Shown here one piece after another: positions 7,837 through 16,390 of a DNA stretch of 64,000 bases; the first letter of the stretch is position 1; the number at the start of each line of letters is the position of its first letter. The stretch is from Pseudidiomarina sediminum DSM 21906 (GTDB taxonomy: Bacteria; Pseudomonadota; Gammaproteobacteria; Enterobacterales; Alteromonadaceae). The notes beneath the pieces were generated by a model. The model had not been told where the DNA came from. It ran no database searches and worked only from the letters and a program-made list of their open reading frames with translations. The stretch covers positions 1,350,376-1,414,375 of the forward strand of contig NZ_KE383983.1 of assembly GCF_000423165.1 (NCBI RefSeq), written 5' to 3'. Position numbers and translations under genes: made by a program.

Positions 7837-9106
7837 AGTTCACCTCATAGCGCTGTAACAGTTGCTGCCATTGGGCCCGATAGGTATCCCCTGCGGCATC
7901 GATCAGTACTACCTTAAGAGCTTGCGTATACGGCGCCAACGAGGCCAAGTAGCGCATGCTACTGCGATCTGGGGTCAAACTGCTGGCGACCCGTAAGGTT
8001 AAGTGAGCCACGGGCTGTGCCTGTAGCTGCTTTAGGAGTGCTTGTTTTTGCGTATAACTCGCCACCACGCCCCAATAGCTCACCGCTGCGTTCCAGCTTG
8101 GGTCCGCCTCATAATCAAGGCTGGCAATAAGCTCGCCCTCGCCGTGACGCGCATAATGAAACACCAACTGCTCCGCCGCATCGCCGGCGTCGGCATCCAC
8201 CACTTGCGCGCCACGTTGCTGCGCTTGTAACGCTTGGCTGACGCGATAATAACCGGGCTCAGACAAATCTAACCCTAGTTGCGTCAATCGATACGCCCAA
8301 ACCAACATGGCGCCAAGCAAACAGAGCATGCGCGGCAACAGTGCATAGGTTAAAACACAGAGGGTTAACCAACGGCCAGCAATGGCAGAGAAATCAGCGG
8401 TCGAGGTGGTACCACCTTGCTCCGGCACAGCAACACCGAATAACACTTCAGGCAGCCAACCGATGAGCTGCGCCCATTGCATCAGCTGCGGTTGCTCTAG
8501 AATGGTTGTGGCCCACCGAAAGGCATAGTCGTTAAAGCTTAAATACAGCACTAAGGTGGCCGCGCTGAAGGTGGCAATCACCAACCAAAAGCCGTGGGTG
8601 ACGATGGCCATCAATGGCGTTAACAAACGCTGGCGTTGGCAATGCTCGACCCATGAGGCCGCAAGCGCGGCTTGTTCAGGTTGACGTTGGAGCCAATACA
8701 TCAGTTGCAGACCAAAGGCGGTAATACCGCGTGGTTTGCTGCGCCGCAGCGCAAACAGCGCCCACAGCAAAAGCATCATGAGGTTCGGTAGTACCAGCAC
8801 CCCCACCGCAAACAATAGCGAAATGGGTTGTGCTTGGCTGAGTAAGGCTTGGGTTGTGCCGATGCCCAACAATGAAGCCAGCACACCTAACACTAGAGTC
8901 AAGAGCCGCCGCGACTGATGCCAACGCTGCACATAGGTAAGTTCATTACGTTGTATGGCGCACCGCTCAGCGCGCTGCAACACCTGTTGTTCAAGGGAGT
9001 GTTCTGCATTAAGGGGCTGATCCAGATCGGTCGGATGCACCTGCGCAACGTCACGCTGCCGTTGATGCTCCGCCAGCCAAAACCGATCAAAATGAGATAA
9101 TTTCAA
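7829..9106 (-). CDS. DUF2868 membrane protein, partner of the GTPase
   Basis: This 425-residue protein has a charged cytosolic N-terminus and about four membrane helices, arranged as two pairs (about 69-117 and 166-265). A soluble C-terminal region follows, with a conserved-looking WNAAVSYWG segment. This layout is that of DUF2868 proteins, which are regularly encoded just upstream of a DUF3482 GTPase, as here with an eight-base overlap. The pair is therefore translationally coupled, and the two products probably form a membrane complex. The biochemical role is unknown. Confidence 0.85.
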   Translation of the reverse strand: MKLSHFDRFWLAEHQRQRDVAQVHPTDLDQPLNAEHSLEQQVLQRAERCAIQRNELTYVQRWHQSRRLLTLVLGVLASLLGIGTTQALLSQAQPISLLFAVGVLVLPNLMMLLLWALFALRRSKPRGITAFGLQLMYWLQRQPEQAALAASWVEHCQRQRLLTPLMAIVTHGFWLVIATFSAATLVLYLSFNDYAFRWATTILEQPQLMQWAQLIGWLPEVLFGVAVPEQGGTTSTADFSAIAGRWLTLCVLTYALLPRMLCLLGAMLVWAYRLTQLGLDLSEPGYYRVSQALQAQQRGAQVVDADAGDAAEQLVFHYARHGEGELIASLDYEADPSWNAAVSYWGVVASYTQKQALLKQLQAQPVAHLTLRVASSLTPDRSSMRYLASLAPYTQALKVVLIDAAGDTYRAQWQQLLQRYEVNYD

Positions 9107-9194
9107 CGTAATCCTACCCTTACCTTAACGAGATCTTGGTAACGATACTGGAGGGTGGCGGCAAGGTAAAGACGTTTACGCCCCTTACGGCCCA

Positions 9195-9431
9195 TTACAA
9201 CTGCGTGCGCTGTGCACACGTGGCCGACTGTAAGTCGGGCGCCACGGCAACATAATAGCCATGCGGACATTTGAAGGAGAGCTCGGTTGGATCTTTTTTA
9301 TTTTTCGCGTTGCGTTTCAGATCACCGGCAACATTGCCAAGATCGACGTCGGGCAACAAATGTGAGCCAAAACCGTAGTAATAGTGGTAAAGCGCTGCCG
9401 CAAAAATAGCTAGGATCAGCAATTTACGCAT
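9195..9431 (-). CDS. Small membrane-anchored/exported protein, unknown
   Basis: This 78-residue protein starts at an ATG with a strong GGGGGAGAG ribosome-binding sequence. Residues 3-20 form a hydrophobic N-terminal anchor or signal, and the rest is polar. Two cysteines frame a short C-terminal segment (CPHGYYVAVAPDLQSATC) and could form a disulfide if the protein is periplasmic. It follows ybjQ by 71 bases and may be the last gene of the sigma-factor operon. I do not recognise the family. Confidence 0.7.
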   Translation of the reverse strand: MRKLLILAIFAAALYHYYYGFGSHLLPDVDLGNVAGDLKRNAKNKKDPTELSFKCPHGYYVAVAPDLQSATCAQRTQL

Positions 9432-9502
9432 GTAATCTCTCCCCCTTTCAAACCAAAGCCACCGGCGCCACGAGGCCTGTAGCGCGACGCCGATGAATGA
9501 GT

Positions 9503-9844
9503 TTAGTCGAGTTCGTCGGCCTTGGCGAGTTTTACCGCAGTGCCATACACCAACAACTCTGCTGCGCCTTGTGCCAACATTGAGGTGGTAAAACGTACCC
9601 CAACAATCGCATCGGCATCGAGCATACGCGCTTCGGCAACCATACGATCTAACGCTTGCTCACGGCTTTCGGCCATCAGTTTGGTGTAATCAGTAATTTC
9701 ACCGCCCACCACGTTACGAAATCCGGCCAAAATATCACGTCCTAAATGCCGCGCGCGAATGGTATTCCCACGCACCAGTCCTAAATCTGCACTGATGGTC
9801 GCGCCAGCGACGGTTTCTGTCGTTAATACTGGAATATGTTTCAT
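9503..9844 (-). CDS. YbjQ/UPF0145 family protein
   Basis: This 113-residue protein matches UPF0145 (YbjQ, once called heavy-metal-binding domain) along its full length. The conserved TTETVAG start, the GGEITDYTKLMAESREQA core and the DADAIVGVRF segment are present. Family members form symmetric oligomers of unclear function. It overlaps the anti-sigma gene by four bases (ATGA), so it is translated with the sigma/anti-sigma pair. That linkage is unusual enough to suggest it is part of the same response. Confidence 0.9.
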   Translation of the reverse strand: MKHIPVLTTETVAGATISADLGLVRGNTIRARHLGRDILAGFRNVVGGEITDYTKLMAESREQALDRMVAEARMLDADAIVGVRFTTSMLAQGAAELLVYGTAVKLAKADELD

Positions 9845-10287
9845 AGTTTTACCTTAGTGTAAGGGTCTGATTTTGCGTGTTGCAACCGTTGTTTAAGCAC
9901 GTTTAAAAAGAGCGCCAGCAAGCTAAAGCCAACCAGACTCATCACTACCTTCAGCCACACAGGACTGTCGGAGCCGAACCAAAAGCTCACGACACCAGCC
10001 ACGGCTAAAATGAGGCCACAGATCAGCAATACCCACCAAGCGATAAGATTCACCCGTTGCGCGCCGCTCGATTCTGTCACCAGCTGTTGCTGTTGACGGT
10101 GCGTGAAATCAGCCTTTAAGGTGCCGCGTAACGCGCTCAACTCTTGATACACTTTGCTGCACTTTGCACACGCCGCCAAATGCAGATGCAATTGCTGGTG
10201 TTGCTGTTGTGTGAGCTCATTATCTAATGCCCCACTAATGAGCGGAGCGATCGCTTCGCAGTTCGGGTCATAGGTATCGTCACTCAT
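9841..10287 (-). CDS. Zinc-finger anti-sigma factor (membrane)
   Basis: This 148-residue protein has the H-x3-C-x2-C signature of ZAS anti-sigma factors (His36, Cys40, Cys43), followed by two membrane helices (about 79-104 and 109-131). Such proteins bind and hold the cognate ECF sigma factor at the membrane until a signal arrives. It overlaps the upstream sigma gene and the downstream ybjQ by four bases each. The presence of both the zinc motif and its own sigma factor makes the call firm; the signal is unknown. Confidence 0.87.
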   Translation of the reverse strand: MSDDTYDPNCEAIAPLISGALDNELTQQQHQQLHLHLAACAKCSKVYQELSALRGTLKADFTHRQQQQLVTESSGAQRVNLIAWWVLLICGLILAVAGVVSFWFGSDSPVWLKVVMSLVGFSLLALFLNVLKQRLQHAKSDPYTKVKL

Positions 10288-10781
10288 TGAGACTCTCCCA
10301 TACGTCGTTGAAGTTCTTTTGAAAGTGCCAGACGCGCCCGGTGTAAGCGGGACATCACGGTACCTTCAGCCACCCCTAAAATGTCTGCGATCGCAGCGTA
10401 ACTGCAATCACTGAACTCGCGTAACACGAGAATATCGCGCTGCTCAAATGGCAATGCGGCCAACGCCTGATGCACTTCGCTGTACCCTTCTTCGGTGGCC
10501 GTTGATTCCGCCGTTGCTGAAGTAAAATCAAAGCTATCATCGTTGCTTAACTTGCGTTGCTTACGCAGGCTGTCGATACAACGATTGCGCACCACTTGGA
10601 ACAACCACGCGCGACAATGTTCAGCGCTGGGAAACTGCTCCGTGGTCAGCGCTGCCTCTAAACTATCTTGCAGCACATCAGCGGCACGCTGTTGACAACG
10701 AAAATAGGATTCCGCAAGCACCTGTGCGCCAGCAAGATGGGGCTGTAGTTGTTGAAAGCGTTGTTGATGCCGTTTTTGCAT
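10284..10781 (-). CDS. ECF-family RNA polymerase sigma factor
   Basis: From the ATG at 10781 this is 165 residues; a TTG 36 bases further upstream would add 12 residues, and neither has a strong ribosome-binding site. Region 2 (around ADVLQDSLEAAL and WLFQVVRNRCID) and region 4 (ALPFEQRDILVLREFSDCSY then the helix-turn-helix AIADILGVAEGTVMSRLHRAR) are both present, with no extra N-terminal domain. It directs RNA polymerase to a small stress regulon and probably to its own promoter. It leads a translationally coupled operon with its anti-sigma factor and YbjQ. Confidence 0.9.
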   Translation of the reverse strand: MQKRHQQRFQQLQPHLAGAQVLAESYFRCQQRAADVLQDSLEAALTTEQFPSAEHCRAWLFQVVRNRCIDSLRKQRKLSNDDSFDFTSATAESTATEEGYSEVHQALAALPFEQRDILVLREFSDCSYAAIADILGVAEGTVMSRLHRARLALSKELQRRMGESQ

Positions 10782-10898
10782 TCCGTCAATCTTCGTGTAG
10801 TTGCACCTGCCGAACAAACAATGGTAGCTGCTTCGCCATAGGGTAGTTATAAAACGTATGAGCCCTTGGGTTTATTCCATTTATTTTTCACTTTGCCA

Positions 10899-12725
10899 TT
10901 ATTCGGCGATAAAGCCACCCGATTGGCGCTGCCAAAGGCTGGCGTATAGCCCATTGTTGGCTAACAACTCTTGATGGGTGCCCTGCTCGATAATACGGCC
11001 CTCATCCATCACCACTAAGCGGTCCATGGCGGCGATGGTCGACAAGCGGTGGGCAATGGCAATCACCGTTTTACCTTCCATCAAACGGTAAAGGTTCTCT
11101 TGAATCGCGGCTTCCACTTCCGAGTCCAAGGCCGAGGTGGCCTCATCGAGAATAAGAATAGGTGCGTCTTTTAACATCACCCGCGCTATGGCGATACGTT
11201 GCCGCTGTCCGCCCGACAGTTTCACCCCACGCTCGCCCACATGCGCGTCATAACCACGACGGCCCTGACTGTCCTCAAGATCGGCAATAAAGTCGGTCGC
11301 CTCAGCCCGTGCCGCTGCAGCCTCAATCATGGCGTCACTGGCATCGGGACGACCATAAGCGATGTTGTCACGCACCGACCGATGCAACAGCGAAGTGTCT
11401 TGTGTGACCATACCAATATGTTGCCGTAAACTGTCTTGTGTCACTTGGTCGATGGCTTGTCCGTCAATGCGAATACTGCCACTGGTGACATCGTAAAAGC
11501 GCAGCAGCAAATTGACTAAAGTTGACTTACCCGCGCCAGAGCGCCCAACCACACCAATCTTTTCCCCGGCCTCAATGGCGAGATGTAAATCACGCAACAC
11601 TGGTTTGTCATCGGAGTAATGAAAGTCCACATGATCAAAGGTTACCGCGCCAGCAGAACACGCCAGCGGCTCGGCGTCAGGAGCGTCTTGAATCACTTGC
11701 GGCACGGAGATACTTTGGATGCCGTCTTGCACGGTACCGATGTTTTCAAACAGCGCCGACACTTCCCACATGATCCATTGGCTCATGCCCCACAACCGCA
11801 TCACTAAACTCAAAGCCACAGCAATGGCGCCAACAGATAACAGCTCATCTAACCACAAGGATATCGCCAACGCCGCGGTACTAAACAACAACAATGAGTT
11901 GAGCGCATACAAACACACGTAAAGTTTCGTCACTAACCGCATTTGTTTGTGCACTGTGCCTAAAAAGTTGCTCATTCCTTCTTTGGCATAGGCACTTTCG
12001 CGTTGGGCGTGCGAGAACAGCTTTACCGTTTGGATATTGGTATAGCTATCGACAATACGCCCGGTCATCACTGAACGGGCGTCGGCTTGCTGGGCTGCGA
12101 CCTTGCCTAAACGCGGCACAAAATAGCGCAACAGCACCAAGTAACAGGCCAACCAACCTAACAATGGCAGCATTAAGCGCCAGTCAGCCGCGGCAACGAT
12201 GATCAAGGTACCAATGAAATACACACTGACGTAGTTGATGACATCCACCAACTTAATCACACACTCACGCACCGCTAACGCGGTTTGCATCATTTTTGTC
12301 GCGATGCGACCGGCAAATTCATCTTGATAAAAGGTCAGCGACTGGCGTAGCAAATAGTTGTGAACCAGCCAACGAATACGCATGGGGTAATTCCCCAGCA
12401 AGGTTTGATAGGTCACCAGCGAATGCCCCACCACTAACAGTGGCAACACTAAGAGCACCACAACGCCCATACCGATAAGCCATAACTGTTGATCGGCAAG
12501 AAAGGTTTCGCGCGATTGCTCGGTCAACCAGTCAACAATATTGCCAATAAAGCTAAACAGCCACACTTCTGTTAACGCGATGCCGGTCATAAGCAGTCCC
12601 GTCAGCGCGATATAGGGCCAAGCGCCACGCGTGTAATACAAACAAAAGGCGAGGAACTTCCGTGGCGGCTGCTCGTAACAGGGCTCAGGAAAGGCGTTTA
12701 AACGATTTTCAAACCAACGAAACAT
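10899..12725 (-). CDS. ABC exporter, fused permease and ATPase (type IV)
   Basis: This 608-residue half-transporter has six membrane helices in residues about 35-320. The nucleotide-binding domain follows: Walker A GRSGAGKST, Q-loop VTQDTSL, signature LSGGQRQR, Walker B ILILDEATSALD and H-loop AHRLS. All catalytic motifs are intact, so it should work as a homodimer. The substrate cannot be read from sequence. It resembles MsbA-like and multidrug exporters, but a substrate-specific name would be a guess. It is transcribed away from the cstA-type gene. Confidence 0.9.
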   Translation of the reverse strand: MFRWFENRLNAFPEPCYEQPPRKFLAFCLYYTRGAWPYIALTGLLMTGIALTEVWLFSFIGNIVDWLTEQSRETFLADQQLWLIGMGVVVLLVLPLLVVGHSLVTYQTLLGNYPMRIRWLVHNYLLRQSLTFYQDEFAGRIATKMMQTALAVRECVIKLVDVINYVSVYFIGTLIIVAAADWRLMLPLLGWLACYLVLLRYFVPRLGKVAAQQADARSVMTGRIVDSYTNIQTVKLFSHAQRESAYAKEGMSNFLGTVHKQMRLVTKLYVCLYALNSLLLFSTAALAISLWLDELLSVGAIAVALSLVMRLWGMSQWIMWEVSALFENIGTVQDGIQSISVPQVIQDAPDAEPLACSAGAVTFDHVDFHYSDDKPVLRDLHLAIEAGEKIGVVGRSGAGKSTLVNLLLRFYDVTSGSIRIDGQAIDQVTQDSLRQHIGMVTQDTSLLHRSVRDNIAYGRPDASDAMIEAAAARAEATDFIADLEDSQGRRGYDAHVGERGVKLSGGQRQRIAIARVMLKDAPILILDEATSALDSEVEAAIQENLYRLMEGKTVIAIAHRLSTIAAMDRLVVMDEGRIIEQGTHQELLANNGLYASLWQRQSGGFIAE

Positions 12726-12835
12726 AATGCCCCTTACAAGCTATACTTTTGTCGAATGTTTGTGCAGTAGTGAGATGCCGTAGTATAGGCCTCGAAATTG
12801 AAATTCCATCTCATCATATACAAAAAAGGTGTTTT

Positions 12836-14503
12836 ATGAACGCTATTTTACTGATGCTCTTGGGCTTAGGCGGCATGCTGCTGGGGTACCTGTTCTACTC
12901 AAAGTTTGTGGCGGAAAAAATCTATAAACTCGATCCAAACTTTCGAACCCCAGCCCATGAATTTGAAGATGGGGTGGACTTTGTGCCCACCAATAAATAT
13001 GTGCTCTGGGGACACCATTTTACCTCGGTCGCCGGTGCCGCACCTATTATCGGCCCTGCCATTGCCGTTATTTGGGGCTGGGTACCTGCTTTTTTATGGG
13101 TGGTGCTGGGAACCATCTTTTTCGCTGGCGTGCACGATGCTGGGGCGATTTGGGCGTCAAACCGCAACCGCGCGCGCTCGATTGGCGCCTTAACCGGCGA
13201 TGTGGTCGGCAAACGCTCGCAATCGCTCTTCATGATCGTCATCTTTTTGGTGTTATTGATGGTGAACGCGGTGTTTGCTACTGCTATTTCCGGGTTGTTG
13301 ATTAACTTCCCAAGCTCAGTAGTACCGGTATGGGGAGCGATATTCGTCGCTTTAATTATTGGCCAGTTTATCTTCCGTAAATGGTTAAACCTCGGCACCG
13401 TCTCTGTGATCGGCGTGATCGCCTTGTATGCCCTAATCATCGCCGGACCAGAAGTGCCGCTGAGCCTACCCGAAACCGTAATGGGTGTTTCTGATAATGC
13501 CACCTGGATCCTGATTCTGTTCCTTTACGCAGCTATTGCCTCATTACTGCCCGTCTGGATGCTGTTGCAACCGCGGGATTATATCAACGGTTTGCAACTC
13601 TTTATTGGCCTATTTTTACTCTACGGTGCGGTTCTGCTCAGTGGTCCCGAGCTGGTGGCGCCAGCCTTTAACACCGCTACCCCGGAAGGCACGCCATCCA
13701 TCGTGCCCTTGTTGTTTGTCACCATCGCCTGTGGTGCGATTTCAGGCTTTCACGGCTTAGTCGCATCAGGCACGACCTCGAAGCAATTGGACAAAGAGAC
13801 CGATGCACGCTTTGTCGGCTATTTTGGTGCTCTGGGTGAAGGCTCATTGTCCTTGGCTACGATTATCGCTGTAACGGCGGGTTTCGCAACCTTGGCCGAT
13901 TGGCAGGCGGTATACCATAGCTTTGGCCAAGGTGGGGTGTCGGCATTTGTCAGCGGTGGCGCGCGTATTTTGCAAGAAGGTTTAAGCCTTGATGTCGAGA
14001 TCTCCGAGACCTTGCTCACCGTGATGGCCGTTCTGTTCGCCGGCACCACTATGGATACCGGGCTACGGCTACAACGTTACATTTTCCAAGAATGGGGCGC
14101 GATTTATAACATCAAGTGGATGGAAAAAGCCGCACCGGCCACCCTCCTCGCCGTTGCCTCCTGTTTGATTCTTGCCTTTGGTGCCGGTGGCGCGGACGGT
14201 TCCGGCGGCTTAGCCATTTGGCCGCTCTTTGGCACCACCAACCAATTGCTCGCAGGGTTAACTTTGTTGGTGATCACCGTGATGCTGGTACGCTTAAAAC
14301 GGCCTATGTATGTCACCTTACTGCCGTTGATTTTCCTCTTGGTGATGACCATTTTTGCCTTACTGATCCAACTCAAAGGCTTCTATGATGCCAGTGATTG
14401 GTTCCTCTTCAGTTTAGATCTATTAGTGCTTATTGCCGCGATTTGGATTGCCCTTGAGGCCGCGGGCGCTTTAAACCGCGCCAGAAAGGAGCAACAACCG
14501 TGA
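12836..14503 (+). CDS. cstA: CstA-family (carbon starvation) transporter, short form
   Basis: From the ATG at 12836 (AAAAAAGGTG upstream) this is a 555-residue polytopic membrane protein of the CstA/BtsT family. The signature stretches WGHHFTSVAGAAPIIGPAIA, GTTMDTGLRLQRY and WPLFGTTNQLLAGL are present. Family members transport pyruvate or have been linked to peptide uptake under carbon limitation. This is the short form, about 150 residues shorter than E. coli CstA. Its stop codon overlaps the GTG start of the cory-CC-star gene by four bases. I see no clear CRP site in the 110 bases upstream. Confidence 0.92.
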   Translation: MNAILLMLLGLGGMLLGYLFYSKFVAEKIYKLDPNFRTPAHEFEDGVDFVPTNKYVLWGHHFTSVAGAAPIIGPAIAVIWGWVPAFLWVVLGTIFFAGVHDAGAIWASNRNRARSIGALTGDVVGKRSQSLFMIVIFLVLLMVNAVFATAISGLLINFPSSVVPVWGAIFVALIIGQFIFRKWLNLGTVSVIGVIALYALIIAGPEVPLSLPETVMGVSDNATWILILFLYAAIASLLPVWMLLQPRDYINGLQLFIGLFLLYGAVLLSGPELVAPAFNTATPEGTPSIVPLLFVTIACGAISGFHGLVASGTTSKQLDKETDARFVGYFGALGEGSLSLATIIAVTAGFATLADWQAVYHSFGQGGVSAFVSGGARILQEGLSLDVEISETLLTVMAVLFAGTTMDTGLRLQRYIFQEWGAIYNIKWMEKAAPATLLAVASCLILAFGAGGADGSGGLAIWPLFGTTNQLLAGLTLLVITVMLVRLKRPMYVTLLPLIFLLVMTIFALLIQLKGFYDASDWFLFSLDLLVLIAAIWIALEAAGALNRARKEQQP

Positions 14504-14772
14504 AAATAAAAGCCATTCGTGCATGGCTGGCGAACGCTAGTGAGCTCGCCAACCACTATTACAATGCGCCCTACCGCGCGGCGGTGGCACGCGCCAAGCG
14601 GGAGCAAGACGATCTGTTTATGCTCTATGTGTATAGCGAACTCATGGGCATACCAAACCCCGCAAGTTACTACACGCTTGAGTTGCAGCCGCTATTATTG
14701 GAGCAATTCCATGACTGGCATCTGCGGATGGGCATGGAGCATTCCCCCTTTGACGAGTTTAGGTGCTGTTAA
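14500..14772 (+). CDS. cory-CC-star protein
   Basis: This 90-residue soluble helical protein starts at GTG 14500, with AGAAAGGAGC well placed upstream. It ends in a double cysteine directly before the stop (FRCC), the defining feature of the cory-CC-star family. Those two are its only cysteines. The family has no known function. The gene overlaps the CstA-family transporter gene by four bases and the ArsA-type gene by one base (TAATG), so all three are translationally coupled. The terminal Cys pair could bind a metal or take part in thiol chemistry; this is inference. Confidence 0.88.
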   Translation: MKIKAIRAWLANASELANHYYNAPYRAAVARAKREQDDLFMLYVYSELMGIPNPASYYTLELQPLLLEQFHDWHLRMGMEHSPFDEFRCC

Positions 14773-15794
14773 TGACATTTTCTTGGCCTAACGATCTGCC
14801 GCCGATCCTGTTCCTCGGCGGTAAAGGCGGTGTTGGCAAAACCTCGGTCAGTAGCGCTCTTGCGCTTATTCTCAGTCAAGCCGGTCGGCGGGTGTTACTT
14901 ATCTCCACCGATCCGGCCCATAGTCTAGCTGATGCCTTTGCCCAGCCGATCGGCGCATCCCCAACCGCCATAGCAACAAACTTAGATGCGATGGAATTGG
15001 ACCCCGAGCAACAAGTTGAAGCTCACATTAGTGAGGTGCTTGCGGCGATGAAAGATTTAACCAAGCCATCGATGTACCCACAGATTGAGCGTCAACTCAA
15101 ATTGTCGGCACAATCACCTGGAACCCAAGAAGCCGCCCTACTTGAAGCCATGGCAACCTGGCTCGACAACTTTCAACACGCAGGCTATGACCATGTGATC
15201 TTTGATACCGCACCGACCGGCCATACCTTACGTTTGCTGATCCTACCCGAAGCCATGGCAGCATGGACCCAGGGGTTATTAAAGCACAGCGAAAGCGCGA
15301 CACGATTGCAGGGAGTGGTGGATCATCTAAGTGCCTCCCGTCAACACAGCCCGCGGCACCCACTCGCCGAGCCCCAACAGCATGGCACCCAAGATCTGAG
15401 TGAACGCCAGCAACAGATTGCCGCGCGCTTACGACAACGCCAACAGTTGTTCCAACGGGCGCGCGAACGGATTAAGGATAGCAAGCAAACTGCGATTGCT
15501 TTTGTGCTCACCCCAGAGAAACTGTCGATGTTAGAAACCGAACGCGCTGTGACACAGCTGCAACAGGCGAAACTGCCTATCGCAGCGTTAATTATCAACC
15601 GCAACCTGCCGGCGCATGCCGATGGCGTGTTCCTGCAACAACGGCGGCAGCAAGAAGAGCAGTATCAACAGCAAATCAAAACGTTGTTTGCGGCGTTACC
15701 GAAAACATTTTTGCCCTTGTTCGAGACGGACTTACAAGGCTTGGCAGGGTTACAACGCTTGGCGACAGCGTTACAACAGGCAAAGTGGTGCTAA
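14772..15794 (+). CDS. ArsA/Get3-type ATPase
   Basis: From the ATG at 14772 (overlapping the preceding stop as TAATG) this is 340 residues. It carries the deviant Walker A GGKGGVGKTS, the switch I-like STDPAHSLADAF and the switch II FDTAPTGHTLRLL of the ArsA/Get3 family of dimeric ATPases. Arsenite-efflux ArsA proteins use internal cysteines. Here the only cysteine is the very last residue (AKWC), and no arsB, arsC or arsR lies nearby, so an arsenic role is unlikely. Coupling to the CstA-family transporter and the CC-star protein suggests it helps assemble, target or metallate that transporter. Its stop overlaps the convergent YqaA-type gene. Confidence 0.88.
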   Translation: MTFSWPNDLPPILFLGGKGGVGKTSVSSALALILSQAGRRVLLISTDPAHSLADAFAQPIGASPTAIATNLDAMELDPEQQVEAHISEVLAAMKDLTKPSMYPQIERQLKLSAQSPGTQEAALLEAMATWLDNFQHAGYDHVIFDTAPTGHTLRLLILPEAMAAWTQGLLKHSESATRLQGVVDHLSASRQHSPRHPLAEPQQHGTQDLSERQQQIAARLRQRQQLFQRARERIKDSKQTAIAFVLTPEKLSMLETERAVTQLQQAKLPIAALIINRNLPAHADGVFLQQRRQQEEQYQQQIKTLFAALPKTFLPLFETDLQGLAGLQRLATALQQAKWC

Positions 15795-16390
15795 ACCAGC
15801 ACCACCAAGAGGAAGATTGCGATACCGGCAAGCAACGCACCAATGCCAAGTCGGGTTTGGTAATTTTCCCACCAATGCAAAATGCGCTCGCCAAGCCAAT
15901 TGACCAGCAAGGCTAAACCGTAATAGCGAATGCCACGGGCGATCAACGAGGCTAGCATAAACAGCACGTAGGGATAATCTGTGCTGCCCGCGGTTAACAT
16001 GCCCACTTGAAACGGAATCGGGGTAATGCCAACCAACAACAAGGTAATGAAGCCATTTTCACTAAACTCCTGCTGGAAGTTCTCAAAGGCTTGTTCATAC
16101 CCAAAGAAGGCCAAGACCCACTGTCCCGCGGTATCGAATAAGAACATCCCGACGCTGTAGCCAATGGTTGCACCCACTAAGCAGCCCGCTAAGGTTGCTG
16201 TAGCGATCGCGAACCAGCGCTTGCGCTCGTGAATAAGTAAGGGGATCAACACCAGCTCCAACGGCACTGGGATAATTATCGACTCGAGCATCGACAATAC
16301 GAAAATCATCCACAGCACGTGGTTAGACGCTAGAATGCGTTCCAGCCAACGGTTGGCCTTCGCATTATTACTTTTTACTTCTGTTGTCAT
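15791..16390 (-). CDS. YqaA/DedA-like VTT-domain membrane protein
   Basis: This 199-residue protein has four to five membrane segments and the VTT/SNARE-associated pattern typical of YqaA-type DedA relatives. The segment FVLSMLESIIIPVPLELVLIP includes the Glu followed by a PVP turn, and GITPIPFQVGMLTAG is a re-entrant-loop-like stretch. Family members are linked to lipid-carrier flipping and proton-motive-force-dependent functions; the exact substrate here is unknown. Its start overlaps the stop of the M28 gene (ATGA), so it is the last gene of that operon. Its stop shares four bases with the stop of the convergent ArsA-type gene. Confidence 0.85.
   Translation of the reverse strand: MTTEVKSNNAKANRWLERILASNHVLWMIFVLSMLESIIIPVPLELVLIPLLIHERKRWFAIATATLAGCLVGATIGYSVGMFLFDTAGQWVLAFFGYEQAFENFQQEFSENGFITLLLVGITPIPFQVGMLTAGSTDYPYVLFMLASLIARGIRYYGLALLVNWLGERILHWWENYQTRLGIGALLAGIAIFLLVVLV

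Noticed and set aside
12922-13503. 193-codon minus-strand open frame opposite the CstA-family gene
   Set aside because: It is antisense to a strongly conserved membrane protein, has low-complexity composition typical of a shadow frame and has no ribosome-binding site.
14772-15794. Arsenic-resistance interpretation of the ArsA-type gene
   Set aside because: No arsB, arsC or arsR nearby, a single cysteine located at the C-terminal end, and tight coupling to the CstA-family transporter and cory-CC-star genes.
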